Part shown: positions 54,803 through 62,945 of the stretch, in pieces | How the letters are laid out: every line of letters starts with the position of its first letter | How positions within the stretch are numbered: position 1 is the first letter of the stretch | Origin: Nodosilinea sp. FACHB-131 | GTDB lineage: Bacteria > Cyanobacteriota > Cyanobacteriia > Phormidesmidales > Phormidesmidaceae | NCBI RefSeq assembly: GCF_014695395.1 | Contig: NZ_JACJOF010000027.1 | Location: 496,001 to 560,000, forward strand | Length of the DNA: 64,000 bases | Reading direction: 5' to 3' | Notes under the pieces: model-generated | Told to the model about the DNA's origin: nothing | The model's input: only the letters and a program-made list of their open reading frames with translations | Database searches by the model: none | Program-made: the position numbers and the translations under genes

Positions 54803-55591
54803 ATGACTGCGCCGCTACCCTCCCCAAATCGACAAGTCGCTGTACCGGGAATCTTAGGCGGCCTTGGCCCGATGGCCCATGTGCAGTTTGAGCAGCGGTT
54901 GATTCAGCGAAATGTGAGCCGGGGTGCCAAGGGGGATCAAGATCATCCCGTGTGGCTACTGGTTAACGGCACCACGATTCCCAACCGCACGGCCAGCTTG
55001 CAGGGCACTGGGCCCGACTGCGTGCCGGATCTGGTGCGCTATGCCCAACTGCTGGAGCGAGCCGGGGCTGACTTTTTAATCGTGACCTGTAACACGGCCC
55101 ATGGTGTCTACGACCAGGTCCAGGCCCAAGTCAGTATTCCCTGGATTCACCTGATGGCCTGCACCACAAGTTATGTCTGCCAGGCCTACCCCAACGTGCA
55201 GCGGATTGGAGTGCTGGCCACCGACGGTACGGTGCAGTGCGGCTTGTACAACGGCAGCTTAAGTCAGATGGGGCTCACCCCCATGGGTTTTGAGCCGCAG
55301 TCTCCCTGGCAAGATTTGGTGATGCAGTCGATCTACCACCCCGATTGGGGAATAAAAACCACAGGGACCCAGGTATCTATCAAAGCATTGACTGTATTGG
55401 AGCAGGCGACAAGCTGGCTGAAAACCCAAGGAGCCGAGGTAGTAATAGCGGGTTGCACAGAATTGTCTGTGGCATTCGCCCAAATGCCATCGCTTCCGTT
55501 GCCCTGGGTGGATCCGTTAGAGGTAGTGGCCGACATCACGCTGGATTTGGCCTGGGGCGTTCGGTCTCTGCCGCTCTGGCAAGCCGCCTAG
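54803..55591 (+). CDS. Aspartate/glutamate racemase family protein
   Basis: 262 residues. 'PGILGGLGPMAHVQFEQRLI' (residues 15-34) and 'LVNGTTIPNRTASL' are characteristic of aspartate racemases. The two catalytic Cys are seen in 'LIVTCNTAHGVYD' and 'VIAGCTELSVAF'. The racemase interconverts L- and D-aspartate or glutamate without cofactor. It is distinct from MurI at 30114. It opens a tight plus-strand group: its stop overlaps the ribosome site of a periplasmic binding protein, followed by an acidic amino acid symporter and a dCache sensor. Confidence 0.87.
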   Translation: MTAPLPSPNRQVAVPGILGGLGPMAHVQFEQRLIQRNVSRGAKGDQDHPVWLLVNGTTIPNRTASLQGTGPDCVPDLVRYAQLLERAGADFLIVTCNTAHGVYDQVQAQVSIPWIHLMACTTSYVCQAYPNVQRIGVLATDGTVQCGLYNGSLSQMGLTPMGFEPQSPWQDLVMQSIYHPDWGIKTTGTQVSIKALTVLEQATSWLKTQGAEVVIAGCTELSVAFAQMPSLPLPWVDPLEVVADITLDLAWGVRSLPLWQAA

Positions 55592-55599
55592 GAGAACGC

Positions 55600-56625
55600 A
55601 TGGCTCAAAAAATAGTGATAATTCGGGATCCTTACCTCAGAATTTGGACGAGGTTTAGGGGGGCGATAACCAGCGAGTGGCTAAGTAATTTGGCGCTTGG
55701 ATTCGTGCTGCCGATCTGTTTAGGTTTAACCCTCTGTTTTAGCGATGGGGCTCAGGCAGCCCCCAAGGCAGCTACTAGCACCAATGCCACCGCGACTCGT
55801 GCCACCGGATCTGTTCAGGCTCGACCAGCTGCTTCTGCCCCAGCCCCAGTGCAACTGCCGGCGATGCCACCGGATATTCAAGGTATTTTGGAGCGAGGCA
55901 AGCTGACGGTGGCGGTGCTGGGCCAAGACAATGCACCGTTTTTTATGCAGACGACAGAACAGCTTAGTGGGTTGGATATTCAACTGGCCCGCGCCCTGGC
56001 TGACCAGCTAGGGGTGAGCTTGGACATTACCCGCTCGGCCCAAACCTTTGACCAGGTGGTTGACACGGTCTATGGCCAGAAGGCCGATTTAGCGATTTCT
56101 AAAATTAGCCGCACCCTAAAGCGGGCGCAGCGAGTGCGCTTTTCGCGGCCCTACTTACGCATGCGCCAGGGGTTGCTGGTGAACCGTCTGCAAATGGCGG
56201 AGCAAACCCAGGGGCGATCGATAGTTGAAACCATTCGCGATCTGCGCGGCCAGGTGGGGGTAATTAAGGGATCATCCTACGTGGGTTTTTTGAAGCAGAA
56301 GTTTCCCCAAGCCACCATTGTGGAATACCCCACCTGGGAAGACGTTGTGGAGGCGGTGGTGCAGGGCGACATTTTGGCTGCCTACCGGGATGAGCTGGAA
56401 GTAAAGAAGGTGGTGCGCAACCGGCCCGATGCGGCTCTGAAGCTGCAAACTATTGCCCTGACCGATACTCAAGACTCATTAGCTGTGGTGCTGCCCTGGA
56501 GCAGTGCCCATCTACTCGCTTTTGTCGATCAGTACCTAGATACTCTGACGGCCCAATACACCGTAGATACGGTGCTGGATGAATATGCCGCCTATTGGGC
56601 TGCCCAAAGCTCGCCGCAACCCTAA
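55600..56625 (+). CDS. Periplasmic amino-acid-type substrate-binding protein (SBP_bac_3)
   Basis: 341 residues from the ATG at 55600, with AGGAGA eight bases upstream. The signal peptide is long and ends near 'DGAQAAP' (about residue 54). After a Pro/Ala/Thr-rich linker (residues 55-90), 'GILERGKLTVAVLGQDNAPFF', 'LSGLDIQLARALADQLGV' and 'KADLAISKISRTLKRAQRVRFSRPYL' form a family 3 solute-binding domain, typical for polar and acidic amino acids. No ABC permease is nearby. The neighbours are a racemase and a secondary symporter, so it may deliver ligand to the symporter or the dCache sensor instead. Confidence 0.85.
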   Translation: MAQKIVIIRDPYLRIWTRFRGAITSEWLSNLALGFVLPICLGLTLCFSDGAQAAPKAATSTNATATRATGSVQARPAASAPAPVQLPAMPPDIQGILERGKLTVAVLGQDNAPFFMQTTEQLSGLDIQLARALADQLGVSLDITRSAQTFDQVVDTVYGQKADLAISKISRTLKRAQRVRFSRPYLRMRQGLLVNRLQMAEQTQGRSIVETIRDLRGQVGVIKGSSYVGFLKQKFPQATIVEYPTWEDVVEAVVQGDILAAYRDELEVKKVVRNRPDAALKLQTIALTDTQDSLAVVLPWSSAHLLAFVDQYLDTLTAQYTVDTVLDEYAAYWAAQSSPQP

Positions 56626-56640
56626 TATTTGACAACACCC

Positions 56641-57924
56641 ATGGTTCCTCTGAAAGCCTACATTCCCCGCCGGGTCTCTGCTGAGTGGTTGCGTAGCCCT
56701 TGGGCCATTTTGATCAGCGGTGGCTTGGGCGTACTGATTGGCACCACCCAGCCTCAGGTGGCCCTGTGGATTGCGCCCTTTGGCACGCTTTATTTAGGGC
56801 TACTGAAGATGTGCGTGCTGCCGATTTTGCTGGCGGCCATTACCAACAGCTTGGGGCGACTGATGCAGAGCCACGATGCCCGGCAATATGTGCAGCGCAT
56901 TGTGGTGGTATTTCCACTGAGTCTGCTAGGGGTGAGCGCGATCGCCGTCGCGATCGCCGCCCTAGCTGGCCCTGGTCGCAACCTCACCACAGATACCTTG
57001 CAAACGCTGGGGGTGTTGGTCAACCAGTCGGGCGTCGATCTGGAAATGGCCCTGAGTGGACCCCTACCGGAAGCTTCTGGGAGCGACGTTAATACCCTGG
57101 TTAACAGCATGGTGCCCGACAATATCTTTGCGGCCCTCAGCGAAGGTCAAACCCTAAAGGTGCTGCTGTTTGCCATGATTTTTGGGGTTTCGCTGGGCTT
57201 GGTCAAAGCCTCTACCACGGCTGCCCTATTTGATATCCTCGACAGCCTTTACCAAGCGTTCAACAAAGTGATCTATGGGTTAACGTATCTGCTGCCTTTC
57301 GGGCTGTGCAGTCTGCTGGCTTACCAACTATCTCAAGTGGGAATAGAGGTACTGCTGTCGATGGTCGACTTTGTGGTGGTGGCGATCGCAACCTTTGCCC
57401 TGATCTACCTGATCAGCACCCTGGTGATCTGGCGGCGATCGGGGGCCGGGCTATGGCCCACTCTGCTGGCCCTTAAAGATCCCACCATTCTGTCTCTGGC
57501 TACCTCCAGCAGCTTAGTTTGCCTGCCGGCGGCAATCACTAGCCTCAGCGATCACCTCAAATTCAATTCGCAAACTACAAACCTGGTAACGCCCCTGGCT
57601 ATTACCCTGTGTCGCTTTGGCTCAGTGGTGTATTTTGCCTCCGCCACACTATTTGTGGTGCAGCTCTATCAGCGCGATTTAGGACTAGCTGGTCTGGGCA
57701 TAGTAATTGTGGGCTCTATTCTGGCGGGGATGGCCACTTCTGGGGTGACGGGCATTCTTACCCTCACTATGCTGGGTCTGGTGCTGGATCCTCTCAAGCT
57801 TCCTTTAGAAGCGGTGCTCGTTCTATTTATTGCCATTGACCCGTTGATGGATCCCTTCCGTACCCTGGGCATTGTGCACACGGGGATGGCGGCTACAGCT
57901 CTGGTGGCGGAGCGCGAGCAGTAG
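56641..57924 (+). CDS. Dicarboxylate/amino acid:cation symporter (SDF/DAACS family)
   Basis: A 427-residue membrane protein of the GltP/GltT type, expected to take up Asp, Glu or C4-dicarboxylates with Na+ or H+. Eight helices and the two re-entrant loops are suggested by 'LKMCVLPILLAAITNSLGRL', the Ser-rich 'TSSSLVCLPAAITSL' (hairpin HP1), and 'LAGMATSGVTGILTLTMLGL' with 'IAIDPLMDPFRTLGIVHTGM' (HP2 and TM8). The classic SSSATLP box is altered. A TTG at 56629 could add four residues. It starts 15 bases after the binding protein gene, so the genes are an operon. Confidence 0.88.
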   Translation: MVPLKAYIPRRVSAEWLRSPWAILISGGLGVLIGTTQPQVALWIAPFGTLYLGLLKMCVLPILLAAITNSLGRLMQSHDARQYVQRIVVVFPLSLLGVSAIAVAIAALAGPGRNLTTDTLQTLGVLVNQSGVDLEMALSGPLPEASGSDVNTLVNSMVPDNIFAALSEGQTLKVLLFAMIFGVSLGLVKASTTAALFDILDSLYQAFNKVIYGLTYLLPFGLCSLLAYQLSQVGIEVLLSMVDFVVVAIATFALIYLISTLVIWRRSGAGLWPTLLALKDPTILSLATSSSLVCLPAAITSLSDHLKFNSQTTNLVTPLAITLCRFGSVVYFASATLFVVQLYQRDLGLAGLGIVIVGSILAGMATSGVTGILTLTMLGLVLDPLKLPLEAVLVLFIAIDPLMDPFRTLGIVHTGMAATALVAEREQ

Positions 57925-58008
57925 AGAGATGAGGTGGTAGGCACCTGTCTCACTGACTTCTCGCTTTCACCACTCAATTTACTCTCTGCCTTCTACCTAC
58001 CCCTCCCC

Positions 58009-59502
58009 ATGCCCCTTCGCTTTCCTAAACCGCCCGGTCTTAAAGCCACCCTTGTGGGAGCCATGCTGCTGACGGTGGGGACGACGGCGGCGATCGTCTA
58101 CGTGCCCTGGTCGCTGGTGTCAAAGCGCAACATTGACACCATTGTTGACCAGGTGAACCAGGAGATCACTCTAGGTACCTCCCAAGAGGTGGAGAAGCTG
58201 TTTAACAATGCAGAGTCGGCGCAGTCACTCTTGAACAGCAGCCTGGGACAGAATTTGATCGATCTGACCAATCCTACGGATCGAGAGCTGTTTTTGCTCA
58301 GCGTGTTGCGAGCTAACCCCAACTTTACCTGGGTGCAGTACGGCGAAGCCAACGGCGATTTTTTTGGCGCTCAGCGCACGCCTGATGGCAATCTGCACTT
58401 TCACCTGCGCGATTGGGATGAGAAAAGCCAAAGTACGACGGCTACGGTGAATACCTACAGCGCTGAAGCTGAGGGGTTCACGCCAGTGGAAACTGAAACC
58501 TACAAAATGGAGCCATCGTTCTTTGCCCCCGATCGCCCCTGGTATAGGAGCGCCCTGGAGTCACCTCAAAAACGAGCCTGGACAGTGTACGTCTACCGCA
58601 CGACCAAAAGTCCAGGGTTAGATGCCACTACGGCCTTGGTCAATTCTCAAGGGGACGTGTGGGGGGTGATTGGAGTGGGTATTGAACTCACTCAGCTCTC
58701 GCACTATTTGGAGCAGTTAAAGGGTAGTCACAGGGGCGAGGCCTTTATTGTCAATGCTCAGCAGGAGTTGATTGCCTCTACCGACGTGGCCGAAGTGATG
58801 CCAACCCAAGGGCAAGATGCCGCCGACCCTCACCTTCAGCAGCTTGATACGGTAGAAAACTCGCTGCTGAGAATTGCCAGCCAAACCCTGCGAGATCAGG
58901 GAATTGACTTAGAGGGTTTAGACGAATTGCAGCGCTTCTCCTTTAAAGACCCGGCTACCGGGGAGCGCTACTCGATTTCGTTTACCCCCCTAGAGCAGCT
59001 GGACTGGGTAGTAGGCACGGTCATACCCGAGTCGAGCTATCTGGTGGAGGTCAACCGCAACAAGCGCACTCTGCTGGGAGTGATCGCTGTTTTTACAGGA
59101 CTAACAGCTGGGGCGGCGGTGCTGATGGCCGATCGCCTGATTGCCCGCCCGGTGCTCGGCATTGCTCGCACGGCCGCCGCCATCGAGGCTGAGAGGTTTG
59201 AGCTGGGTCAGCTAGGGGCGATCGCCCGCCGCACCGACGAAATTGGTCAGCTCGCCCGCGTGTTTGACCGCATGGCTCAGCAAGTTTACAGCCGCGAACA
59301 AAAGCTGAAGCAGCAGGTGCGCGACCTCCGGATTGAAATCGATGAAACCAAGCGCCAAAAGCAGGTGCAAGAGATTGTTGAAACTGACTTCTTCCAAGAT
59401 TTGGTGGCTAAAGCTCAAGTGCTGCGCGATCGCAACAGCGGCAAAACTGCGATCGCTGAAGCTAAGAGCAAGGGAGCCGAAACGGCCAAATCTGGAGTTT
59501 AG
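58009..59502 (+). CDS. dCache and HAMP domain receptor without output domain
   Basis: 497 residues from MPLRFPKPPG. One membrane span (residues 12-33) is followed by a periplasmic region of about 325 residues with 'FFAPDRPWYRSALESPQKRA' and 'LVNSQGDVWGVIGVGIELTQL', signatures of dCache sensors. A second span ('LLGVIAVFTGLTAGAAVLMA') is followed by HAMP ('ARPVLGIARTAAAIEAERFE' and 'RTDEIGQLARVFDRMAQQVY') and a coiled coil. No kinase, cyclase or chemotaxis domain follows. dCache domains often bind amino acids, which fits the racemase, binding protein and symporter upstream. The long ORF start at 57934 is unlikely. Confidence 0.85.
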   Translation: MPLRFPKPPGLKATLVGAMLLTVGTTAAIVYVPWSLVSKRNIDTIVDQVNQEITLGTSQEVEKLFNNAESAQSLLNSSLGQNLIDLTNPTDRELFLLSVLRANPNFTWVQYGEANGDFFGAQRTPDGNLHFHLRDWDEKSQSTTATVNTYSAEAEGFTPVETETYKMEPSFFAPDRPWYRSALESPQKRAWTVYVYRTTKSPGLDATTALVNSQGDVWGVIGVGIELTQLSHYLEQLKGSHRGEAFIVNAQQELIASTDVAEVMPTQGQDAADPHLQQLDTVENSLLRIASQTLRDQGIDLEGLDELQRFSFKDPATGERYSISFTPLEQLDWVVGTVIPESSYLVEVNRNKRTLLGVIAVFTGLTAGAAVLMADRLIARPVLGIARTAAAIEAERFELGQLGAIARRTDEIGQLARVFDRMAQQVYSREQKLKQQVRDLRIEIDETKRQKQVQEIVETDFFQDLVAKAQVLRDRNSGKTAIAEAKSKGAETAKSGV

Positions 59503-60188
59503 ATCAGAGAATTAAACGTCGTTGACAAAAATAGTCCTCCCTGGCGCGTTGGTAAAGTTTGCTCGCAGTTGCTTGGTGATGGCGATCAATCGAGTTCTGC
59601 AGCAGAACGTTTGTCGGCTCAGGAATCGGCGGATTGGAGCTTTTATCTTTGGAGTAATCGGGGATGCGAAGGTAGAGCAGCATGATTTTTCTCGGCTGGG
59701 TGGTTAGCGCTCGGCGGTTAAGACTGGAAACGCGACCGTTTTGGCGATGACCGACCCGCAAAGGTCTTTACCCGCAAAACCACACCAGCCTGCTGCGCCT
59801 TTTCGGCGCCAACAGGCTGCCAGAGCTTGTCATTAGCCTGAGCAACTATGTCTGCATAACTTTGAAGGCGCATAAGCATCGCGCCTCAATATGCTACATC
59901 GTACTACAAGATACTGCAAGCAGACAAGGTGCGATCGTTTTTAGGACTACAACCTGCAACTTCAGCGATCGGGCATACCTTTAAAGCCCTGTGCTCTAAT
60001 GCTTTCAGCCTCTCGGCAAAACTCTGATCGAGCGATCGCCCTGCGATGTCGATAACGGTAGGGTCTGTTGTCCGTGCCCTGTAGGCCAAGCCACAACATT
60101 CCGATTGATGGGATGTTGTGGCCTGACAATATTGACAGCTCTGGATTCTACGCGGCTTCGGTGTGAAAATCCGAGGATTGTGGAGAGG
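59503..60188. other. 686-bp intergenic region, one imperfect hairpin
   Basis: Convergent region without a recognised gene. A hairpin (CAGCCTG...CAGGCTG with inner GCGCC/GGCGC) lies at 59786-59819. An 85-codon minus-strand ORF (59504-59761) and a plus-strand frame over the same bases show no motif. HIP1 octamers occur near 59930-60050. Confidence 0.4.
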
Positions 60189-60596
60189 TTATTGCCTGAT
60201 CGACATGACAGGATAGTTGTAGCTCTCTTTAACAACTAATCCATCCTTCCAAAAGCCAATTGAAAGCTGGTTGCTTTTATTTTCGATTAACTGATCGCCA
60301 ACTTTTATTGTGAAATCGTTGTACCAGTTAGAGACAACGACAAAGTCGTAATCTTGATCTGCCGAAACAGCGACATCTTGGCTAATAAACTGTGACTGCC
60401 TAGACTCAACCAGCATGTCCTTAAAGAAGATCTCTCTACCCTGGCGACAGGCTGCTTTACCTGAGGTCACCGTTCCATCTCCCTCAATCATGACGACGTT
60501 CTCGGCGTAGTATTTCTCTAAAACCGCAGACGTTTGTAAGTTAGACACCAAGCGGTTGATCTCGGCAAGTTCAGTTTGTAGCTCTTCAAGGGTCAT
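60189..60596 (-). CDS. SnoaL-like/NTF2-fold protein
   Basis: A 135-residue single-domain protein. 'LEELQTELAEINRLVSNLQ' is an N-terminal helix; 'VLEKYYAENVVMIEGDGTVT' and 'GKAACRQGREIFF' match the NTF2-like cone, and 'WYNDFTIKVGDQLIENKSNQ' and 'IGFWKDGLVVKESYNYPVM' give the closing strands. Such proteins are enzymes (isomerases, cyclases) or binding proteins; which one cannot be told. It is the 3'-most gene of the minus-strand drug- and stress-related group. Confidence 0.75.
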   Translation of the reverse strand: MTLEELQTELAEINRLVSNLQTSAVLEKYYAENVVMIEGDGTVTSGKAACRQGREIFFKDMLVESRQSQFISQDVAVSADQDYDFVVVSNWYNDFTIKVGDQLIENKSNQLSIGFWKDGLVVKESYNYPVMSIRQ

Positions 60597-60627
60597 AAAG
60601 TCTCAGCCTGACAAGTTTAGATAGAAG

Positions 60628-60667
60628 CAGTTTGCCTGGGTCAAACCAGTCCAGCATGGGCAAACTG
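60628..60667. other. Inverted repeat between SnoaL-like and VOC genes
   Basis: CAGTTTGCC and GGGCAAACTG lie 21 bases apart and can pair over nine bases. There is no T-run. It may be a regulatory hairpin or part of a small repeat. Confidence 0.4.
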
Positions 60668-60794
60668 GTTCGCCTTACGGTTTAACGCAAGCAGTTTAGG
60701 TAGCCGCGGTTGATCGTCCGAGGGGTGCGATCGAAAAATAGATAGGGATTTACTTGCATAGCGGTCCCCTCAACTGGATGTGTTGCGCGTTGAG

Positions 60795-61247
60795 CTAAGC
60801 CGCTACTTCGTCGGGGGATGTAGTGCTCCACGGGTCGTAGGTGCCGAAATTCCACAGGTAACCCTCAGGATCTCGACACGAATAGTCGCGGCCACCATAA
60901 TCTTGGTCCTGGATATCAACCACAATTTCTGCTCCGGCGGCGATCGCATCGGCATAGTGCTGGTCAACCCCATCGACAATGATGTACGGGCTCTGACAGA
61001 CAACCGCTCCAGCTTGACCAGGGGGCTTTTGCAGCTGGCCAAAGGCGTCGTCGCGGGCTGGATCGACCATGATCATGCCGTTGCCAAAGGTAAGTTCGGC
61101 GTGGGCAACGGTGCCGTCATCCTCCAGCACGACAAGATGTTTTTCAAAGCCAAAGGCTCTGCACAACCATTCCACTGCCGCCGCTACATCGTTGTATCGC
61201 AGGGTTGGAATTATTGTCGCCCCAGGTGGTTTGAGCCTACTAACCAT
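60795..61247 (-). CDS. VOC (glyoxalase/bleomycin resistance) protein 1
   Basis: A 150-residue two-module VOC protein. 'GATIIPTLRYNDVAAAVEWL' and 'FGFEKHLVVLEDDGTVAHAEL' are module 1; 'YIIVDGVDQHYADAIAAGAEI' and 'GRDYSCRDPEGYLWNFGTY' are module 2. His in module 1 and Glu in 'DPEGYLW' are plausible metal ligands. The length and pattern resemble YdcE/PhnB-like VOC proteins. A longer frame to 61373 is not supported; the ATG is at 61247. Substrate unknown. Confidence 0.8.
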   Translation of the reverse strand: MVSRLKPPGATIIPTLRYNDVAAAVEWLCRAFGFEKHLVVLEDDGTVAHAELTFGNGMIMVDPARDDAFGQLQKPPGQAGAVVCQSPYIIVDGVDQHYADAIAAGAEIVVDIQDQDYGGRDYSCRDPEGYLWNFGTYDPWSTTSPDEVAA

Positions 61248-61300
61248 GTGGTTGCCTCGTAAAGTGAAGTGGTTGCCTATTGTCTGAACCGAATGCTGAG

Positions 61301-61675
61301 TTAGGCTCCCTTGCTTGTGGGTTCCATGTATCTCAACTGGTTGCCGTCGGGGTCGGTAATAGTCATTTGGCAAAAGCCCAGGTCATAGTTGGGCGGATAG
61401 GTGACAGATACCGCGCGCTGGCGAAATTCCTGATACCAAGCCGCGACGTCTTCAACGACAAAATGCACTAGACCGCCGACCTGGCAATCGCCCTGGTGCT
61501 CTGATAGGTAGAGCCGCATACCATCACGGGCCACAGACATAAACACGGGAAAATGCGGCTCGAAGCGATGTTCCCACTCCAGCTCAAAGCCAAGCTGGTC
61601 GAGATAAAATAACTTGCTGCGCTCGTACTGAGTAATGCGCAGCGCTGGAATGACGCGTTGCTCAGCGATCGACAT
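61301..61675 (-). CDS. VOC (bleomycin resistance-like) protein 2
   Basis: A 124-residue protein resembling the bleomycin-binding Ble family: 'ALRITQYERSKLFYLDQLGF', 'FEPHFPVFMSVARDGMRLYL' and 'YDLGFCQMTITDPDGNQLRY', with 'EHQGDCQVGGLVHFVVEDVA' in between. Such proteins can bind and sequester drugs without metal. Its start overlaps the end of the acetyltransferase gene by 14 bases, so the two are translationally linked. Ligand unknown. Confidence 0.82.
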   Translation of the reverse strand: MSIAEQRVIPALRITQYERSKLFYLDQLGFELEWEHRFEPHFPVFMSVARDGMRLYLSEHQGDCQVGGLVHFVVEDVAAWYQEFRQRAVSVTYPPNYDLGFCQMTITDPDGNQLRYMEPTSKGA

Positions 61676-62210
61676 TGGCTATGCTCTCCGGATCCGGTGT
61701 TGCATCGGCCCAATCGGCTCGATCAAGGCGATAGACTGAGCAGTCGTCGTCGCCAAATCGGCGGTGTTCCACAAATTTGAACCCAAGCCGCTCATAGAAA
61801 CGGTGGGCGCGGGTGTTGCTGGTCAGCGGGTCAATCAGCACCGCCGTCACTAGTGGCTCGGCAAAGCAGCGAGCTAGGGCCAGCCGCATCATGGTGGTGC
61901 CGTAGCCCTTGCCCAACTCAGTAGCTTCGCCAATCCAAATGTCGATCGCCCGCAAATTGGCCGGTATGTCGCCCCAGTAGTGGCTGTCTTCCTGGGCCGG
62001 ATCAATGATTTGAATAAAGCCGATCGGGCGATCGCCAAGCTCAGCAATGAGCTGCTCGCGCCAGGTGGGGGTGCGGGCTAGCTCTACCTCCCAACCCCAG
62101 TCGTCGTTGGGGTCGGCAGCGATCACCTGGGGCTGCTCATCCCAGTGGCGAAGTAGGCCTAGGTCGCTTAAGGTAGCGGGCCGCAGGGTAATGGTGCTTG
62201 ACTCAGGCAT
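61662..62210 (-). CDS. GNAT acetyltransferase, AAC(6')-like
   Basis: 182 residues from the ATG at 62210; a TTG at 62231 is less likely. The fold follows 'ITLRPATLSDLGLLRHWDEQ', 'RPIGFIQIIDPAQEDSHYWG', 'RAIDIWIGEATELGKGYGTT', 'MMRLALARCF' and 'TAVLIDPLTSNTRAHRFYER'. 'LGKGYGT' is the acetyl-CoA pyrophosphate loop, and 'DPLTSNTRAHRFYERLGF' resembles 'DPSPSNLRAIRCYEKAGF' of AAC(6')-Ib. It could acetylate aminoglycosides or a related amine. The neighbours are also drug-resistance-like. Activity is inferred. Confidence 0.8.
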   Translation of the reverse strand: MPESSTITLRPATLSDLGLLRHWDEQPQVIAADPNDDWGWEVELARTPTWREQLIAELGDRPIGFIQIIDPAQEDSHYWGDIPANLRAIDIWIGEATELGKGYGTTMMRLALARCFAEPLVTAVLIDPLTSNTRAHRFYERLGFKFVEHRRFGDDDCSVYRLDRADWADATPDPESIANVDR

Positions 62211-62339
62211 GGTTGTTACCTGCTGATTCAACGTTGGCTAGCCGCCCAACTAATATAGTTTTTGTGTACTAATCTGTCGAGAGGCGAAATGAATCTTCAA
62301 GGGTGTCAGTTTAGGCAGGCGTGAAATTGCCTGATCTTT

Positions 62340-62891
62340 TTATCGGCTTGGAACCTGGTAGTGCAGTTCCACGAAGTTGTGACCGTAGGTTTTGGCTGAC
62401 AGCAGCTTTAGGGGTGGATCGATCCGCAGCGGAAACAGGGGAGCGCCGCCGCCTAGGGTGACCGAGGCAATCTGAACAACCATTTCATCGAGTAGGCCAG
62501 CATCGTAGAACTGGCCCGCCAGATCGCCGCCGCCGACAATCCACACATTTTTGTCGCCAGCGGCGACCGCCATCTCCTGGTGAAAGGGCTTGACATCGCC
62601 ACTGACAAAACGAACGTCGGCATTCTCAATTGTTGGCAGCTGGCGCGAGGTGAAGACCCAGGCCGGTACTTTGTAGGGCCAGGGTTGGGGGGTCTCTGCC
62701 TCAGCAGAAAAATCGTGGTCATAGATCCACTGGTAAGTGGTGGAGCCCATGGCGATCGCACCTACCCCCGCCAAAAAATCGTCAAATGTGTTCGGCTCTA
62801 GCTCACCGAACTGAAATAGCCAGTCGAGGGAATTATTGGGGTCGGCAATGAAACCATCTAAGCTAGTAGCCGTGTAGTAAATGGTGGCCAT
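62340..62891 (-). CDS. RibD_C/dihydrofolate reductase-like protein
   Basis: A 183-residue protein of the RibD C-terminal domain family (often named dihydrofolate reductase family). 'YYTATSLDGFIADPNNSLDW', 'GAIAMGSTTYQWIYDHDF', 'PAWVFTSRQLP', 'NVWIVGGGDLAGQFYDAGLL', and 'GGGAPLF' are the typical NADPH and substrate regions. Real DHFR activity is not assured. It is third from the right in the minus-strand group, with 55 bases between it and the beta-lactamase. Confidence 0.88.
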   Translation of the reverse strand: MATIYYTATSLDGFIADPNNSLDWLFQFGELEPNTFDDFLAGVGAIAMGSTTYQWIYDHDFSAEAETPQPWPYKVPAWVFTSRQLPTIENADVRFVSGDVKPFHQEMAVAAGDKNVWIVGGGDLAGQFYDAGLLDEMVVQIASVTLGGGAPLFPLRIDPPLKLLSAKTYGHNFVELHYQVPSR

Positions 62892-62945
62892 ATCAGATCT
62901 GCTTGCTCCCGGTATGGAGTCAGGTTTTCGGCGGTCTGGACTACG

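Noticed and set aside
59504..59761. 85-codon minus-strand ORF after the dCache gene
   Set aside because: A competing plus-strand frame is equally open, and no family or start signal supports either.
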